A stretch of 64,000 nucleotides of DNA from Pleurodeles waltl (Eukaryota > Chordata > Amphibia > Caudata > Salamandridae). Each line of letters begins with the position of its first letter. The stretch's first letter is position 1. The notes under the pieces were generated by a model, which was not told the DNA's origin, did not search any database, and saw only the letters and a program-made list of their open reading frames with translations. Positions 12,378 to 24,590 of the stretch are shown here, one piece after another. The translations under genes and the position numbers were made by a program. The DNA is taken from positions 1,354,396,323 to 1,354,460,322 of the forward strand of contig NC_090444.1 in assembly GCF_031143425.1 (NCBI RefSeq), given 5' to 3'.

Positions 12378-13436
12378 TGTAGGGAAATGCCTCCTTGGCA
12401 TGGTTACCCCCTGACTTTTTGCATTTGCTGATGCCAAGTTATGATTTGAAAGTGTGCTGAGGCCTCCTAACCAGGCCCCAGCACCAGTGTTCTTTCCCTA
12501 ACCTGTACCTTTGTTTCCACAATTGGCACACCCTGGCATCCAGGTAAGTCCCTTGTAACTGGTACCCCTGGTACCAAGGGCCCTGATGCCAGGGAAGGTC
12601 TCTAAGGGCTGCAGCATATCTTATGCCACCATGGAGACCCCTCACTCAGCACAAACACACTGCTTGCCAGCTTGTGTGTGCTGGTGGGGAGAAAATGACT
12701 AAGTCGACATGGCACTCCCCTCAGGGTGCCATGCCAACCTCACACTTCCTATGGCATAGATAAGTCACCCCTCTATCAGGCCTTACAGCCCTAAGGCAGG
12801 GTGCACTATACCATAGGTGAGGGCATAGGTGCATGAGCACTATGCCCCTACAGTGTCTATGCAAAACCTTAGACATTGTAAGTGCAGGGTAGCCATAAGA
12901 GTATATGGTCTGGGAGTCTGTCAAACACGAACTCCACAGCACCATAATGGCTACACTGAAAACTGGGAAGTTTAGTATCAAACTTCTCAGCACAATAAAT
13001 GCACACTGATGCCAGTGTACATTTTATTGTAAAATACACCCCAGAGGGCATCTTAGAGATGCCCCCTGAAACCATACCCGACTTCCAGTGTGGGCTGACT
13101 AGTTTTAGCAGCCTGCCACACACCAGACATGTTGCTGGCCACATGGGGAGAGTGCCTTTGTCACTCTGTGGCTAGTAACAAAGCATGTACTGGGTGGAGG
13201 TGCTTCTCACCTCCCCCTGCAGGAACTGTAACACCTGGCGGTGAGCCTCAAAGGCTCACCCCCTTTGTTACAGCACCCCAGGGCACTCCAGCTAGTGGAG
13301 TTGCCCGCCCCCTCCGGCCACGGACCCACTTTTGGCAGCAAGGCCGGAGGAGATAATGAGAAAAACAAGGAGGAGTCACTGGCCAGTCAGGACAGCCCCT
13401 AAGGTGTCCTGAGCTGAGGTGACTCTGGGGGTCATT
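12378..13436 (+). repeat. 5' LTR of element 2, first segment
   Basis: It matches 31391-32430 of the 3' LTR almost base for base, starting TGTAGGGAAATGCC. It is cut at 13436 by Harbinger A and resumes at 21920. The last three bases, TCT (13434-13436), are repeated at 21920-21922 and form the Harbinger target duplication. It contains no gene; short minus-strand frames are shadows. Confidence 0.88.
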
Positions 13437-13973
13437 ACAACATTGGTGGTAAAAGGCACTTACTGCCGTGCCGTAGACCGCCACAGCTATTATGACACAC
13501 ATCTCGAAATCCGCTGAAATTCAGACACCCACACAACACCGCCACACCAAAGGTCAGTGATAAACTGGCGGAAACAAAACCTCCACCTCCACGCCAACAG
13601 AAACACGCCCATGCTATTACGACCCACAAATCCACGCAGCGGTATTCCATTGGCGGTACACACTGCCGCGCTCAAAATACACACACATCTACAAAACACC
13701 GCCAAATTGGACAATTACAAATACACACACCTGATACACATATAAACAACACTCCCACACACCCAACACAATATAAAGTACACACCCACAAACCCCTACA
13801 ACCAAAAATTCTGAAAGAAGGCCAGAGAGACAGCCCAGAAATTGACAACCCCATCACACAGAGGCACACAACAACATCACCCACACAACATTCACGCACA
13901 AAACACCACAAACCACTACACTCACCACACTCATCACCACATACACCACCCCACACCTCACCCACACCACCCC

Positions 13974-15500
13974 ATGGCACGCCAAAGACACCCCCGCTTC
14001 TCGGAGGAGGAGCTCAGGGTCATGGTGGAGGAAATCGTCCGGGTAGAGCCACAGCTATTTGGCTCACAGGTACAGCACACATCAATAGCCAGGAAGATGG
14101 AGTTATGGCACAGAATAGTGGATAGGGTGAACGCTGTGGGACAGCACCCAAGAAATAGGGAGGACATCAGGAAGAGGTGGAACGACCTATGGGGGAAGGT
14201 GCGTTCCACGGTCTCCAGGCACAACATCGCGGTGCAGCGGACTGGCAGCGGACCCCCACCTCCTCCCCCACAACTAACAACATGGGAGGAGCAAGTCTTG
14301 ACCATCTTGCATCCTGAGGGCCTCGGAGGAGTCGGTGGAGGATGGGACACTGGTAAGTCAAATCTCAACTATCATACCCCCACCCTACCTGCATGCTATC
14401 ACACACCCCCACCCTCACACCCTCCCCTATCACTCAAAATCCTCACTAATCTACCCATAACACTAACCACCCATCCCAACACCAAGCCCTGCATGACACA
14501 ACTAAGCATGGACACCCCTCACTAAAGCATGCTCACTGCACATACCCATAACAACCCCCCAACCATCATCACACAAGCCCCCACACAGGAATGCTTGCAC
14601 TGGGGTACACGCACACCCACCCATTGCATACCATTACACACACACATGCAATAATCATGCTCTTATACCCCTGCAGGAACCCGAAGGACCGTTACCACAC
14701 AAGAGGGTCCAGACAACACCACTCCACCCACAGAAGAGGCCCACAGTGACGAGAGCAGCTCTGCCCTACTGGATCTTGATGACCAGCCCGGACCATCGTG
14801 GGCCTCAGAAAAGTCGGTTCACCTTGCACAGACACAGCCCAACACCGACCTTCCACCCTCTGGTAACACCAGCAAAGCACCCACCCAGCGGGCCCAAACC
14901 ACCCTACCCAGGACAGGTCAATCAGCGGTGTGTCCACCACTACAGGGCACCCAGGGTAACCCACCACCCCAACAACAACAAAGACCTGGGGGCAGTGGTA
15001 GTGGGCACACGGTCCAGGGGACGGAGGCACAGGAACATAGGGGAACTGGGGGGGCTGCTGTGCGACAGGGGGCGGACAGGCCAAGGGAACCCACTCTCCA
15101 CGAGGCCCTCTCCTCCATCATGGGAGCATACCACCACTCCCAGGAGACAATGGTCACGGTCCTGGACAAGTTGTAGGAGACCCTGCGCCTGCAGGAGGAG
15201 CAGTATATGGGGTTCAGGGAGGAGCTCAGGACCATCGGCTCCGCCCTGGGCACCATCGTAGGGGTGCTGAAGGACATACAGCAGACCTTGAGGGACACTG
15301 TGTCACTCCAGGGGGCCCCTGACACTAGCCAGGACGATGAAATGCCCACCACCTCCCCCGGCGCTAGTGGACAGGACGCCCCGCCACAGGACCACCACAC
15401 CAGCACCCCACCCCCTGCCGACGGACAACCACCACGCAAGCGGTCCCTGAGATCCAGGAACAGGACAGAGCAAGATGGCAAGACCCCCGCTAGGAAATAA
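13974..15500 (+). pseudogene. Harbinger A Myb/SANT-like gene 1 (two exons, one stop)
   Basis: Exon 1 (13974-14352) encodes a Myb/SANT-like DNA-binding domain: FSEEELRVMVEEIVRVEPQL, IARKMELWHRIVDRVN, RNREDIRKRWNDL. A GTAAGT donor follows at 14353; the acceptor CTGCAG ends at 14676. Exon 2 (14677-15500) is Pro/Gln/Ser-rich, then a helical segment (LHEALSSIMGAYHHSQETM...) and a basic end (PPRKRSLRSRNR). Both exons keep the same phase as the intact copy in Harbinger C. One in-frame TAG at 15174-15176 interrupts exon 2. In this family a Myb-like partner helps bring transposase into the nucleus and onto the element ends. An AATAAA lies at 15690. Confidence 0.8.
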
Positions 15501-15689
15501 TACCACCATGATTGTCCTCCCACTGTCCCACTTTGTTACCCTGTCCATAGTCGAACTGCCCCAGCTCCACCTCCTATGCCCAGATGGGCAGTGCACCTGT
15601 GAGTCTAATAGACTGGACTCTGCCATGGACATTCCTCCACCATCCCCCATCACCATTTTACAATCCCCCTTCATTGTTTTGAGCACTTA

Positions 15690-15695
15690 AATAAA
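15690..15695 (+). terminator. Polyadenylation signal of gene 1 (Harbinger A)
   Basis: AATAAA lies about 190 bases after the gene 1 stop codon. The homologous position in Harbinger C also has AATAAA (59635), which supports its use. Confidence 0.55.
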
Positions 15696-15981
15696 CACCC
15701 TTGAAACACAAAACAATCTGGAGTCAGTCTATGATTTGGTACTTTGTATTACAATGACAGTATCTCAATGGCTATACCATTGTAAGGCTAACATACCTAT
15801 GTCACACATCACAAGCCTATTAAGGATCCAAACAGTTGACACGTAGGTTACCACACCTGTGAAAATGAAATTGAAGGGTACAACTCAGTTAACAAATAGT
15901 GATTGAAATCGAGGAACAGGATAGAGGTAGACGTGTGAAAGTTAATGTAATGTTAAACCTGAAAATTTTCTCACCTGTGTG

Positions 15982-16997
15982 TCACTGGAAATATTGCTGT
16001 ATGACTGACTCCCTGTTGTCGTTTTCTTCTTCCTCAGATTCATCCTCATCACTGTCCACAGGCTCCACAGCTGCTACAACACCGTCATCTGGATCATCCT
16101 CCTGCAGAAAAGGTACCTGGCGTCGCAAAGCCAAATTATGGAGCATGGAGCAGGCGATGATGATGTCGCACACCTTCTTCGGTGAGTAGAATAGGGATCC
16201 ACCTGTCATATGGAGGCACCTGAACCTGGCCTTCAGGAGGCCGAAGGTGCTTTCGATCACCCTCCTAGTCCGCCCATGGGCCTCATTGTACCATTCCTCT
16301 GCCCTGGTCCTGGGATTCCTCACTGGGGTCAATAGCCAGGAAAGGTTGGGGTAACCAGAGTCCCCCAATAGCCATACACGGTGCCTCTGGGGTTGACCCA
16401 TCATATCAGGGATGCTGCTATTCCGCAGGATGTAGGCGTCATGCACAGAGCCAGGGAACATAGCATTTACTTGGGAGATGTACTGGTCTGCCAAACAGAC
16501 CATCTGGACATTCATCGAATGATAATTCTTCCTGTTCCTGTACACCTGTTCACTCTTGTGAGGGGGGGGGGGTGGACCAGTGCTACATGGGTCCCATCAA
16601 TAGCACCTATGATGTTGGGGATATGTCCAAGGGCATAGAAGTCACCTTTCACTGTAGCCAAATCCTCCACCTCAGGGAAAATTATGTATCTCCTTACGTG
16701 TTTCAGCAGGGCAGACAACACTCTGGACAACATGTTGGAAAACATAGGGTGGGAGATCCCTGATGCCATGGCCACAGTAGTCTGAAATGACCCACTTGCA
16801 AGGAAATGGAGCACTGACAGCATCTGCACGTCAGGGGGGATTCCAATTGGATGGCGGATTGGTGACATCAGGTCTGGCTCCAACTGGGTACACAGTTCCT
16901 GGATAGTGGCACGGTCAAACCGGTAGTGACGATAACATGTCTTTCTTCCATTGTCAACAGGTCCACCAGCGGTCGGTACACTGGAGGATTCCGCCAT
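15982..16997 (-). pseudogene. Harbinger A HARBI1-like DDE transposase
   Basis: Minus strand. An N-terminal helical region (RATIQELCTQLEPDLMSPIR) is followed by HFLASGSFQTTVAMASGIS. The DDE catalytic residues lie in IIGAIDGTHVAL, WLLGDSGYPNLSW and RRVIESTFGLLKARFR. The tail is acidic (DSDEDESEEEEND). A G-run at 16561-16570 (a C-run in the coding sense) shifts the frame just after the first Asp motif. A one-base loss near 16935 shifts the N-terminus relative to copies B and C. The length of about 340 residues fits HARBI1-type transposases. It would cut and join the element ends together with its Myb-like partner. Confidence 0.87.
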
Positions 16998-17183
16998 CGT
17001 CTTATATGTCCCAGCTGACGGTGCCTACGAAGGACAACAGCGAAGAACCAGTCACTATTCCTCCAGGTATGTATCCACAGTTACACACAAGACTACACCA
17101 GACACAAAACCCTTCCTGTATGTGTGTTGAGTGTAGGCCTAGCTATGTGTGACGCAGAAGTTAATGAATCCATGTGGGCCCCT

Positions 17184-17463
17184 GAAATGGCAGCTGCCTG
17201 ACCTCTAAAGTGGGACAATGGGATTGTGGGGTAACTGCGCTGGCGTTGTACACCGTCGCGCTAGGCGGTCGTAGACCGCGGCGCAATGCTGCATTGGTTA
17301 ACATTGGACCCTATGGGTCCCAGGAGCCAATGAACAGGTGCGCTGGCCGTGATGATGCGGACGTAACCGCCATTTTCTATCTGTTCACTCACTAGATACC
17401 TGACCTTCGACAGGAGAGGACCTACACTGCTAGTGCTGCTGTGACCTCGGTCTGGAAGCGACG
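17184..17463. promoter_or_regulatory. Bidirectional promoter candidate between transposase and gene 2 (Harbinger A)
   Basis: The divergently transcribed transposase and gene 2 share this spacer. It holds a GAAATGGC motif (17184), an inverted CCAAT box (ATTGG, 17293), a CCAAT box (17327) and CCGCCATTTTC (about 17368). This gives outward-symmetric YY1-like and CCAAT-like motifs. The same layout is kept in copies B and C. Function is inferred from position and conservation only. Confidence 0.4.
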
Positions 17464-20093
17464 ATGGCTGCTGCGTCTGGGGAAAGGGCCTCTGCCTTCC
17501 CTGCACAGGAGTTGGAGAAACTTGTGGATGGGGACCCCCCCAGTACACGCTACTCTACGGTCCTCCAGACCAACAGGTCAGTACACAGCGAGCACGTTGT
17601 ATGGGCTAGGCCTGGGTGGAGAGGGCTCGGTGGAAGAGGGAAGGGGGCAGAGTTAATTGAACATTAATGCATGGGAATGAATGGGCCACATGGCCAGAGT
17701 AGGGAGGGGGACACTCACAACAACGGTGTAGTTGGTAATGACTGTTTCTCTTCCCTTGTGCATGTCATGTAGGTCAGCGCCCACCAGAAGAGGGACATTT
17801 GGCGTGCCATTGCCAAGGAGGTCCGGACCCTGGGGGCCCACCAGAGATGGGGCACCCACTGCCGGAAGAGATGGGAGGACATTCGCCGCTGCAGCAAGAA
17901 GACGGCGGAGGCTCAGCTGGGGATGGCCTCCCAACGCCCGTCGCACCATGACCCCCCTGATGTTCCGGATCCTGGCGGTGGCCTACCCGGAGTTGGATTG
18001 GCGCTTGATGACATCACAGCAGACACAAGGGGGTGAGTACAACCTCATTCTGCTGACTTTGCGTGCAGTGAAGGTGTCTGGGTGCGGGAGGTGGGCTGTG
18101 GGTGTCCCTAGGCCAGGGCGAGTTAGCTAGTGAAGGCCCCTCCGCAATGTAGGCCATGTGGCACTCAATCTCACCTCAGCAGAGTGCCAAGTCGAGGTAT
18201 AGTTGCCCCTGTGGCATCCATGTGCGCAGATGTCTACCATTGCCATGTAGGCCATGACCCAGAAATTGCATGTGCAGAGTGCAGGCGCACGGCGTTATGC
18301 AGGGGGCTGCTGCGTCTGTCTTGTCCGCCAACGGTAGCGGAATGCCATGCACTAAAACTCTCTTTCTTCTGTCTCCCCCCACGTTTCCTGCTCTCCCTGT
18401 CCTTTTGTACATCAGTATCAACAGGCGGAGGTACAGTGGCACCATAGCACGAGGGAGCTGCATCCCACATGGCCATGGAGGGCCACACCACGGACTCAGA
18501 ATGCACCAGTGGGACGGAGGGCGAGGGGAGCTTCACGTCAGCCATCTGATCACCAACCAGTGACACGGACTCGTCCGCCGATGGGAGCTCCACTGTGGTG
18601 GCGGCACCATCTGTGCCCCCCACTTCAACAGGTACAGCTGCCACCTCCCCTACCAGCACCGCCCTCCCAGCAGCCCCTCAGCATTTGCCCCGTGCCCGCT
18701 CACCCAGGAGGGTGGGCATCACCTTCGCCCCAGGCACCTCAGGCCCTGCTCCAGTCACCCCTGCTGCCCTCAGTGAGGAGGCCATTGACCTCCTCAGGTC
18801 ACTCACTGTTGGGCAGTCTACCATTGTGAATGCCATCCAGGGTGCAGAATGAGTTGCAACACGGTAATGCATTCCTGGAGGGCATTCATTCTGGTCAGGC
18901 TGTCCTTCAGCAAACCCTGCAATCTCTGGCCTCAGCACTGATGGTAGCCATTGTCCCTGTGTCTAGCCTCCCCCCTCCAACTTCCTCCACCCAGACCCAA
19001 TCCCCTGTACCCCAGCCCATCCCAAGCACACCTACAGACCAGCATGCACACAAGTCAACACACAGAAGTAGCTCAAGCAAACATAGGCACCACACATCCC
19101 ACAGGCACTCACACAAGCATCACACCCATACAGACACAGCAACATCCACTGTCTCCACTGTGTCCCCCTCCTCCTCTTCTCCCTCCCAGTCTCGTCTACA
19201 CACACACCTGCATGCACCACATCTACAGGCACCATGAGTCGCACAAGGAGACCCAGCACCCCATGCCGCTCACCTGCACTCACCACCCCCACTGCCATTT
19301 ACACGTCCCCTGTGTCCTCTCCCAGTGTGTCTGTGACGCCCCCTCCCAAAGTACACAAACGCCGGCAATCACTCACTCAACATCCATCCACCTCACGACA
19401 GCCTCCAGTACCCGCACCTGCACCCAAAACAGATAAAGTGACACCTCCGACAACCACCTTCTCTTCCTCCACTCCCAGACCCCCTCCCGCTACCCATCCC
19501 AGTGTTCGTCAGAAACTGTCCCTCTGTAAAATTGACCTTTTTGCCCCCACCCCCCTCCAATTCATCAGTCCCGTCGTAGCGCCTCAGCCAAAAAGCCTCC
19601 AATACCAGTGGTGCGTGTTCAAGGCTTGTGGAGTGCACCGGCCACTAGGGCAGGCAGTAGGACCCGGAGCCAAGGCACTGGCAGCCCACCCCCTGTAAAG
19701 GCTCTCAAATTGGAGAGTGGCCGACGGGACCGTGTTAAGACTCCTGGTGGGACAACAACTGACATGGGTTCGAAGGGGATTGGTGAGTCAGCTGTGACTC
19801 CACCAAAGGTGGGGAAGGACCAGAGGAAGTCTGCCCAGCCTCTTGTGAGTGTAACAGCGGAGAAGTGCGCCATAATTTCCGGCGGACCAGACACAACCGC
19901 CAACACCGTCGTCACTGGTCCAGAGACCACCGCCGGGGTCACAGCCCAGGAGGGCACAATTATCGTCACTGGTCCAGAGACCACCGCCGGAGTCACAGCC
20001 CAGGAGGGCCCAAGTATCGTCACTGGTCCAGAGACCACCACCGGAGTCACAGCCCAGGAGGGCCCCACCTGCCACAGTCCCGCGGGGCAATGA
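17464..20093 (+). pseudogene. Harbinger A Myb/SANT-like gene 2 (three exons, broken)
   Basis: Exon 1 (17464-17577) starts MAAASGERASAF and has lost one base at the run of C near 17540. Exon 2 (17773-18032) encodes a second Myb/SANT-like domain (SAHQKRDIWRAIAKEV, THCRKRWEDIRR) and is 11 bases shorter than in copies B and C, which shifts its frame near 17937. Exon 3 (from 18425) encodes a long Pro/Ser/Thr-rich tail with a short helix (LSEEAIDLLRSLTVGQSTI) and several stops. The part 19608-20093 ends in a 16-residue repeat. This gene differs in sequence from gene 1. It is probably a second DNA-binding accessory protein. Confidence 0.72.
19905..20080 (+). repeat. 48-bp coding tandem repeat in gene 2
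   Basis: Three to four copies of a 48-bp unit encode VTGPETTAGVTAQEGP-type repeats. Harbinger B has a related array in the same frame, so the repeat predates the split of the copies. Confidence 0.8.
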
Positions 20094-20094
20094 A

Positions 20095-20848
20095 GGAACG
20101 TCATGCCACACACCAATGTCCAGTGTAGAGAACGTCATGCCACACACTAATGCCCAGTGTAGAGAACGCCATGCCACACACCAATGTCCGTATCAGAACC
20201 GCCATGCCAAAGCACCGCTGAACAGGGCAAAGACCGCCATGGCAAAGCACCGCTGAACAGGGCTAAGACCGCCATTCCAAAGCACCGCTGAACAGGGCAA
20301 AGACCGCCATGGTGAAGACCGCTGAACAGGGCAAAGACCACCATGGCAAAGCACCGCTGAACAGTCCTGAACCGCCATGGCAAAGCACCGCTGAACAGGG
20401 CAAAGACCGCCATGGTGAAGACCGCTGAACAGGGCAAAGACCGCCATGGTGAAGACCGCTGAACAGGACAAACACCGCCATGGTGAAGACCGCTGAACAG
20501 GGCAAAGACCGCCATGGCAAAGCACCGCTGAACAGTCCTGAACCGCCATGGCAAAGCACCACTGAACAGGGCAAAGACCGCCATGGCAAAGCACCGCTGA
20601 ACAGTCCTGAACCGCCATGGTAAAGCACCGCTGAACAGGGCAAAGACCGCCATGGCAAAGCACCGCTGAACAGTCCTGAACCGCCATGGCAAAGCACCGC
20701 TGAACAGGGCAAAGACCGCCATGGTGAAGCCCGCTGAACAGGGCAAAGACCGCCATGGTGAAGACCGCTGAACAGGGCAAAGACCGCCATGGTGAAGACC
20801 GCTGAACAGTCCTGAACCGCCATGGCAAAGCACCGCTGAACAGGGCAA
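20095..20848 (+). repeat. 34-35 bp minisatellite near the Harbinger A 3' end
   Basis: The array opens with three units of one type (GAACGTCATGCCACACACCA start, period 34-35). It then switches to about 18 units of a second type, each built on GACCGCCATGG and CGCTGAACAGGG with two interchanging middles. Unit boundaries are very regular and inter-unit divergence is low, so the array expanded or homogenised recently. Long minus-strand frames across it are artefacts of a repeat whose length is close to a multiple of three. It cannot be checked in copy B (truncated earlier) or copy C (window ends). Confidence 0.92.
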
Positions 20849-21919
20849 GCACTGTGTAGGAATGAAAAGGCCACCACATCAGGCAACCTTATTCCATGTG
20901 CAGCTGGGACAGTGACAGGACATGAACTTTCACGGGGAGACTCATCCAGTCTGGGCACGAGTCCCACACAGTACCAGTAGAGAACTGCATCTACTTGTGA
21001 GACTGTGGCTTTGCACTCCCCAGGATACATCAATGGGCATGGAGCCCCGTCGTAGATCTGGCTTCGCATTCATCTGGTTGAGGTGCCCCCCCTTCCCTTC
21101 CCCCTGAGGTGCCTGTAGTATTTCGATCTGATGCCTCGGCAGTGTTCTCTCCGATAGTGGTCAGGTATCGTTTGTGGGCCTCGCCCATGCCTTTTTGGAC
21201 TGTTGGTGCATGGACATTGTTGTGTACATATCTGCACTACTTCTCGCATTGTATCTATAATTATGAGTGAATTTGAAATATATATCTGTATATTTTTGTA
21301 TGACATGTATTTTGGCACATCACATTGTTTGACCGAATTTCACATTGTCTATTCATTCTTCCGGGGGGATTGTGGGTTATTACTGTGATTTATTGTGGAT
21401 GTATTGGTGTGTATGTTGTAATATGCAAGGGGGGGGTGGGGGTGTTTGGTGGGTGTCCCCCTAACTTTTGCCTCTCCCCTCCCCCGTGTCGTAGGTGCAG
21501 TACTCACCGGTGTCTTTGGTGCCTACGTAGCTGTTGGTCGTAGGGGAGCGGAAAGACAAGGGCAGGGAGTATTTGTAATTCCGGCTCCATGGTGTCCTCC
21601 TTCCTCGTGGGATGTGTTCAGGTGAGCCTGTTCCCATAGCAAAAGCTGTTTCCGCCGTGTTTTTATCCACGGTGAATCTGCCCCGGAAAAGGTGGCGGAT
21701 TGGTAGGTTGTAATACTGTGGGCGGTACATTGTCTCCCGCCTGTCTGTTGGCGGTGACCGCCGCGCTGCTTGTCTGTACCGCCGTGGCAGGCGGTGTGTT
21801 AAAGTGGCTGTCTTTGTTGGCGGTTTCCGCCTGGGTCATAATTCCCTTTTTTTGTCCGCCGGCCTGTTTGCGGTATTACCGCAGCTTTAACACCATCTGC
21901 CAGGGTTGTAATGACCCCC
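20849..21919 (+). other. Subterminal non-coding region of Harbinger A
   Basis: No gene is seen. The last 300 bases carry many GGCGGT/ACCGCC motifs in both orientations (for example around 21720-21790 and 21865-21890), ending in the terminal repeat. Such motif clusters are plausible transposase or Myb-partner binding sites. Confidence 0.5.
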
Positions 21920-22032
21920 TCTGACTTTTAGAAATCCTCCTGATTCCCCCAATAGGATTATGGATGTTCCCCCCTCCCCTCAAGGAGGAGGCACAAAGAG
22001 GGTGTAGCCACCCCCAGGGCTAGTAGCCATTG
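21920..22032 (+). repeat. 5' LTR of element 2, second segment
   Basis: It continues the LTR from 13436 with the TCT duplication and matches 32428-32550 of the 3' LTR. At about 22032 it passes abruptly into Harbinger B sequence. About 1.5 kb of LTR is missing after this point. Confidence 0.85.
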
Positions 22033-24590
22033 GCCATCCTGACCAGTGACGATACTTGGGCCCTCCTGGGCAATGACTCTGGTGGTGGTCTCATGACCAG
22101 TGACGATACTTGGGCCCTCCTGGGCAATGCCTACGGCGGTGGTCTCCTGACCAGTGACGACGGTGCTGGCGGTGGCGTCCCGGCCGCCGGGAAGGATGCC
22201 GCCCTTCTCCGCTGTGATGCTCACACCAGGCTGTGCAGACGTCTTCTGGCCCTTCTCCACCTTTGGAGTCACAGCTGACTCTGCAATCCCCCTGGGACTC
22301 CTGTGAGTTGTTTTGCCTCCAGGAGTCTTCAGCCGGTCCTGTCGGCCACTTTCCAACTTCAGAGACTTTACAGGGGGTGGACTGGCAGTGCCTTGGCTCC
22401 GTGTCACACTGCCTGCCCTGGTGGCCGGTGCACTCCACACACCTTGAACACGCACCACTGGTAATGGAGGCTTTTTGGCTGAGGCGCTACGACGGGACTG
22501 ATGAATTGGAGGGGTGGGGGCAAAAAGGTCAACTTTGCAGAGGGACAGTTTCTGACGAACACTAGGATGGGTAGCTGGAGGGGTTCTGGGAGTGGAGGAA
22601 GAGGAGGTGGTTGTAGGAGGTGTCACTTTAGGTGTTTTGGGTGCAGGTGCAGGTATGTGGGTGCCCGCGTTTGTGTACTTTGGGAGGGGGTGTCACAGAC
22701 ACACTGGGAGAGGACACAGGGAACGTGTAAATGGGAGTGGGGGTGGTGAGTGCAGGTGAGCGGGTGTGGTGCTGGGTGTTCTGGTGCGAGTCCTAGTGCC
22801 TGTAGATGTAGTGCATGCAGTTGAGAGTGTAGACCACACTTCGGAGGGAGGAGGGAGACGATGAGGAGGGGGACACAGTGGAGGCAGTGGATGTTGCTGT
22901 GTCTGTATGTGTGTGATACTTGTGTGAGTGCCTGTGGGATGTGTGGTGCCTATGTTTACCTGAGCTACTTTTGTGTGTTGAGGTGTGTGCATGCTGGTCT
23001 GATGGTGTGGTTGGGATGGGCTGGGGTACAGGGGATTGGGTCTGGGTGGAGGAAGTTGGAGGGGGGAGGCTAGACACAGGGACAATGGCTGCCATCAGTG
23101 CTGAGGCCAGAGATTGCAGGGTTCGCTGAAGGGCAGCCTGACCAGAATGAATGCCCTCCAGGAATGCATTACTGTGTTGCAACTCCCTTTCTACACCCTG
23201 TATGGCATTCACAATGGTAGACTGCCCAACAGTGAGTGACCTGAGGAGGTCAATGGCCTCCTCACTGAGGGCAGCAGGGGTGACTGGGGCAGGGCCTGAG
23301 GTGCCTGGGGTGAAGGTGATGCCCACCCTCCTGGGTGAGCGGGCACGGGGCGAACGCTGAGGGGCTGCTGGGAGGGAGGTGCTGGTACGGGAGGTGGCGG
23401 CTGTACCTGTAGAAGTGGGGGGCACAGATGGTGCCACCACCCTAAGGGAGCTCCCATCGGCGGACGAGTCCGTGTCACTGGTTGGTGATCCGGTGGCCGA
23501 CGTGAAGCTCCCCTCGCCCTCCGTCCCACTGGTGCATTCTGAGTCCGTGGTGTAGCCCTCCATGGCCATGTGGGATGCAGCTCCCTCGTGCTCCGGTGCC
23601 ACTGTACCTCCGCCTGATGATGCTGATGCACAAAAGAACAGGGAGAGCACAAAAAGGGGGGGGCGGACGACAGAAGAAAGACAGGTTGAGTGCATGGCAT
23701 ACAGCTACAGTTGGCGGACAATACAGACACAGCAGCCCCCTGCACTACGCTGTGCTCCTGGCCTCTACAGATGAAATTCCTGGGATCTGGCCTACATGGC
23801 TATGGTGGACATCTGCACACATGGATGCAAGAGGGGCATGTATACCTGTACTTGGCACTCTACTGCGGTGGGGTGGAGTGCCACATGGCCTGCATTACGG
23901 AGGGACCTAGCCTATGGAAGTCACCATGGCCTAGGGAAACCCACAGCCCTCCTCCCACACCTAGACCCCTCAACTGCGCGCAAAGTCACCAGAATGATAG
24001 TGTACTCATCCCCTTGTGTCTGCTGTGATGCCCTCAAGCGCCCATCCAACTCATAGTAGGCCACCACCGGGATCCGGAACATCAGGGGGGTCATGGTGCG
24101 ACGGGCACCCCTCCCACGTTGGGAGGCCATCCCCAGCTGAGCCTCTGCCGTCTTCTTGCTGCAGCGGCGAATGTCCTCCCATCTTTTCCAGCAGTGGGTG
24201 CTCCGTCTCTGGTGGGCCCCCAGGGTCCGGACTTCCTTGGCGATGGCACGCCAAATGTCCCTCTTCTGGTGGGCGCTGACCTACATGACATGCACAAGGG
24301 AAGAGAAACAGTCATTACCAACTGCACCGTTGTTGTGAGTGTCCCCCTCCCTACTCTGGCCATGTGGCCCATTCATTCCCATGCATTAATGTTCAATTAA
24401 CTCTGCCCCCTTCCCTCTTCCATCCAGCCCTCTCCACCCAGGCCTAGCCCATACAACGTGCTCCCTGTGTACTTACGTGTTGGTCTGGAGGACCGTAGAG
24501 TAGCGTGTATTGGGGGAGGACCCCGTCTTCTAGTTTCTCCAACTCCTGAGCAGTGAAGGCAGGGACCCCTTCCCCAGACGCAGCAGCCAT
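22033..24590 (-). pseudogene. Harbinger B Myb/SANT-like gene 2
   Basis: Minus strand. Exon 1 (24590-24477) has the same 114-base length as copy C and a GTAAGT donor. Exon 2 (24280-24010) is open and keeps the 271-base length; it encodes SAHQKRDIWRAIAKEV and WKRWEDIRRCSKKTAEAQ. Its donor has changed from GT to AT. Exon 3 (from 23613) is open to 22793 and encodes the Ser/Thr/Pro-rich tail with LSEEAIDLLRSLTVGQST. A further frame (22626-21958) carries the repeat tail and reads out into LTR sequence. Of the three copies this has the best-preserved DNA-binding exons, but the donor change and tail break make it a pseudogene. Confidence 0.72.

Larger units (their letters stand above)
13437..21919 (+). 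mobile_element. Harbinger A, full length (8483 bp), three genes
   Basis: Termini are GGGGGTCATTACAAC on the left and its exact reverse complement on the right, flanked by TCT. Comparison with the uninterrupted 3' LTR (around 32430) shows the empty site with one TCT, so both ends are certain. The 3-bp duplication and HARBI1-like transposase identify PIF/Harbinger. Gene order is Myb/SANT-like gene 1 (plus), transposase (minus), Myb/SANT-like gene 2 (plus). A 34-35 bp minisatellite and about 1 kb of GGCGG-rich subterminal sequence follow. All three genes carry at least one disabling change. Confidence 0.93.

Noticed and set aside
14918..15523. 201-codon minus-strand frame opposite Harbinger A gene 1
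   Set aside because: Shadow of the Pro/Gln-rich exon 2. The plus strand is supported by splice sites, phase and two other copies.
18830..19436. His/Thr/Ser-rich plus-strand frames in Harbinger A as separate genes
   Set aside because: They are frameshifted parts of gene 2 exon 3, as shown by the open versions in copies B and C.
20205..20848. Possible CRISPR-like repeat array
   Set aside because: Units abut directly without unique spacers, and the context is a eukaryotic DNA transposon. It is a minisatellite.
20147..21069. Three long overlapping minus-strand frames (228-268 codons) with FALFSG/GGLCPVQ-type repeats
   Set aside because: They are translations of the 34-35 bp minisatellite. Open frames arise in several phases because the unit lacks stops. 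There is no domain and no composition typical of a gene.
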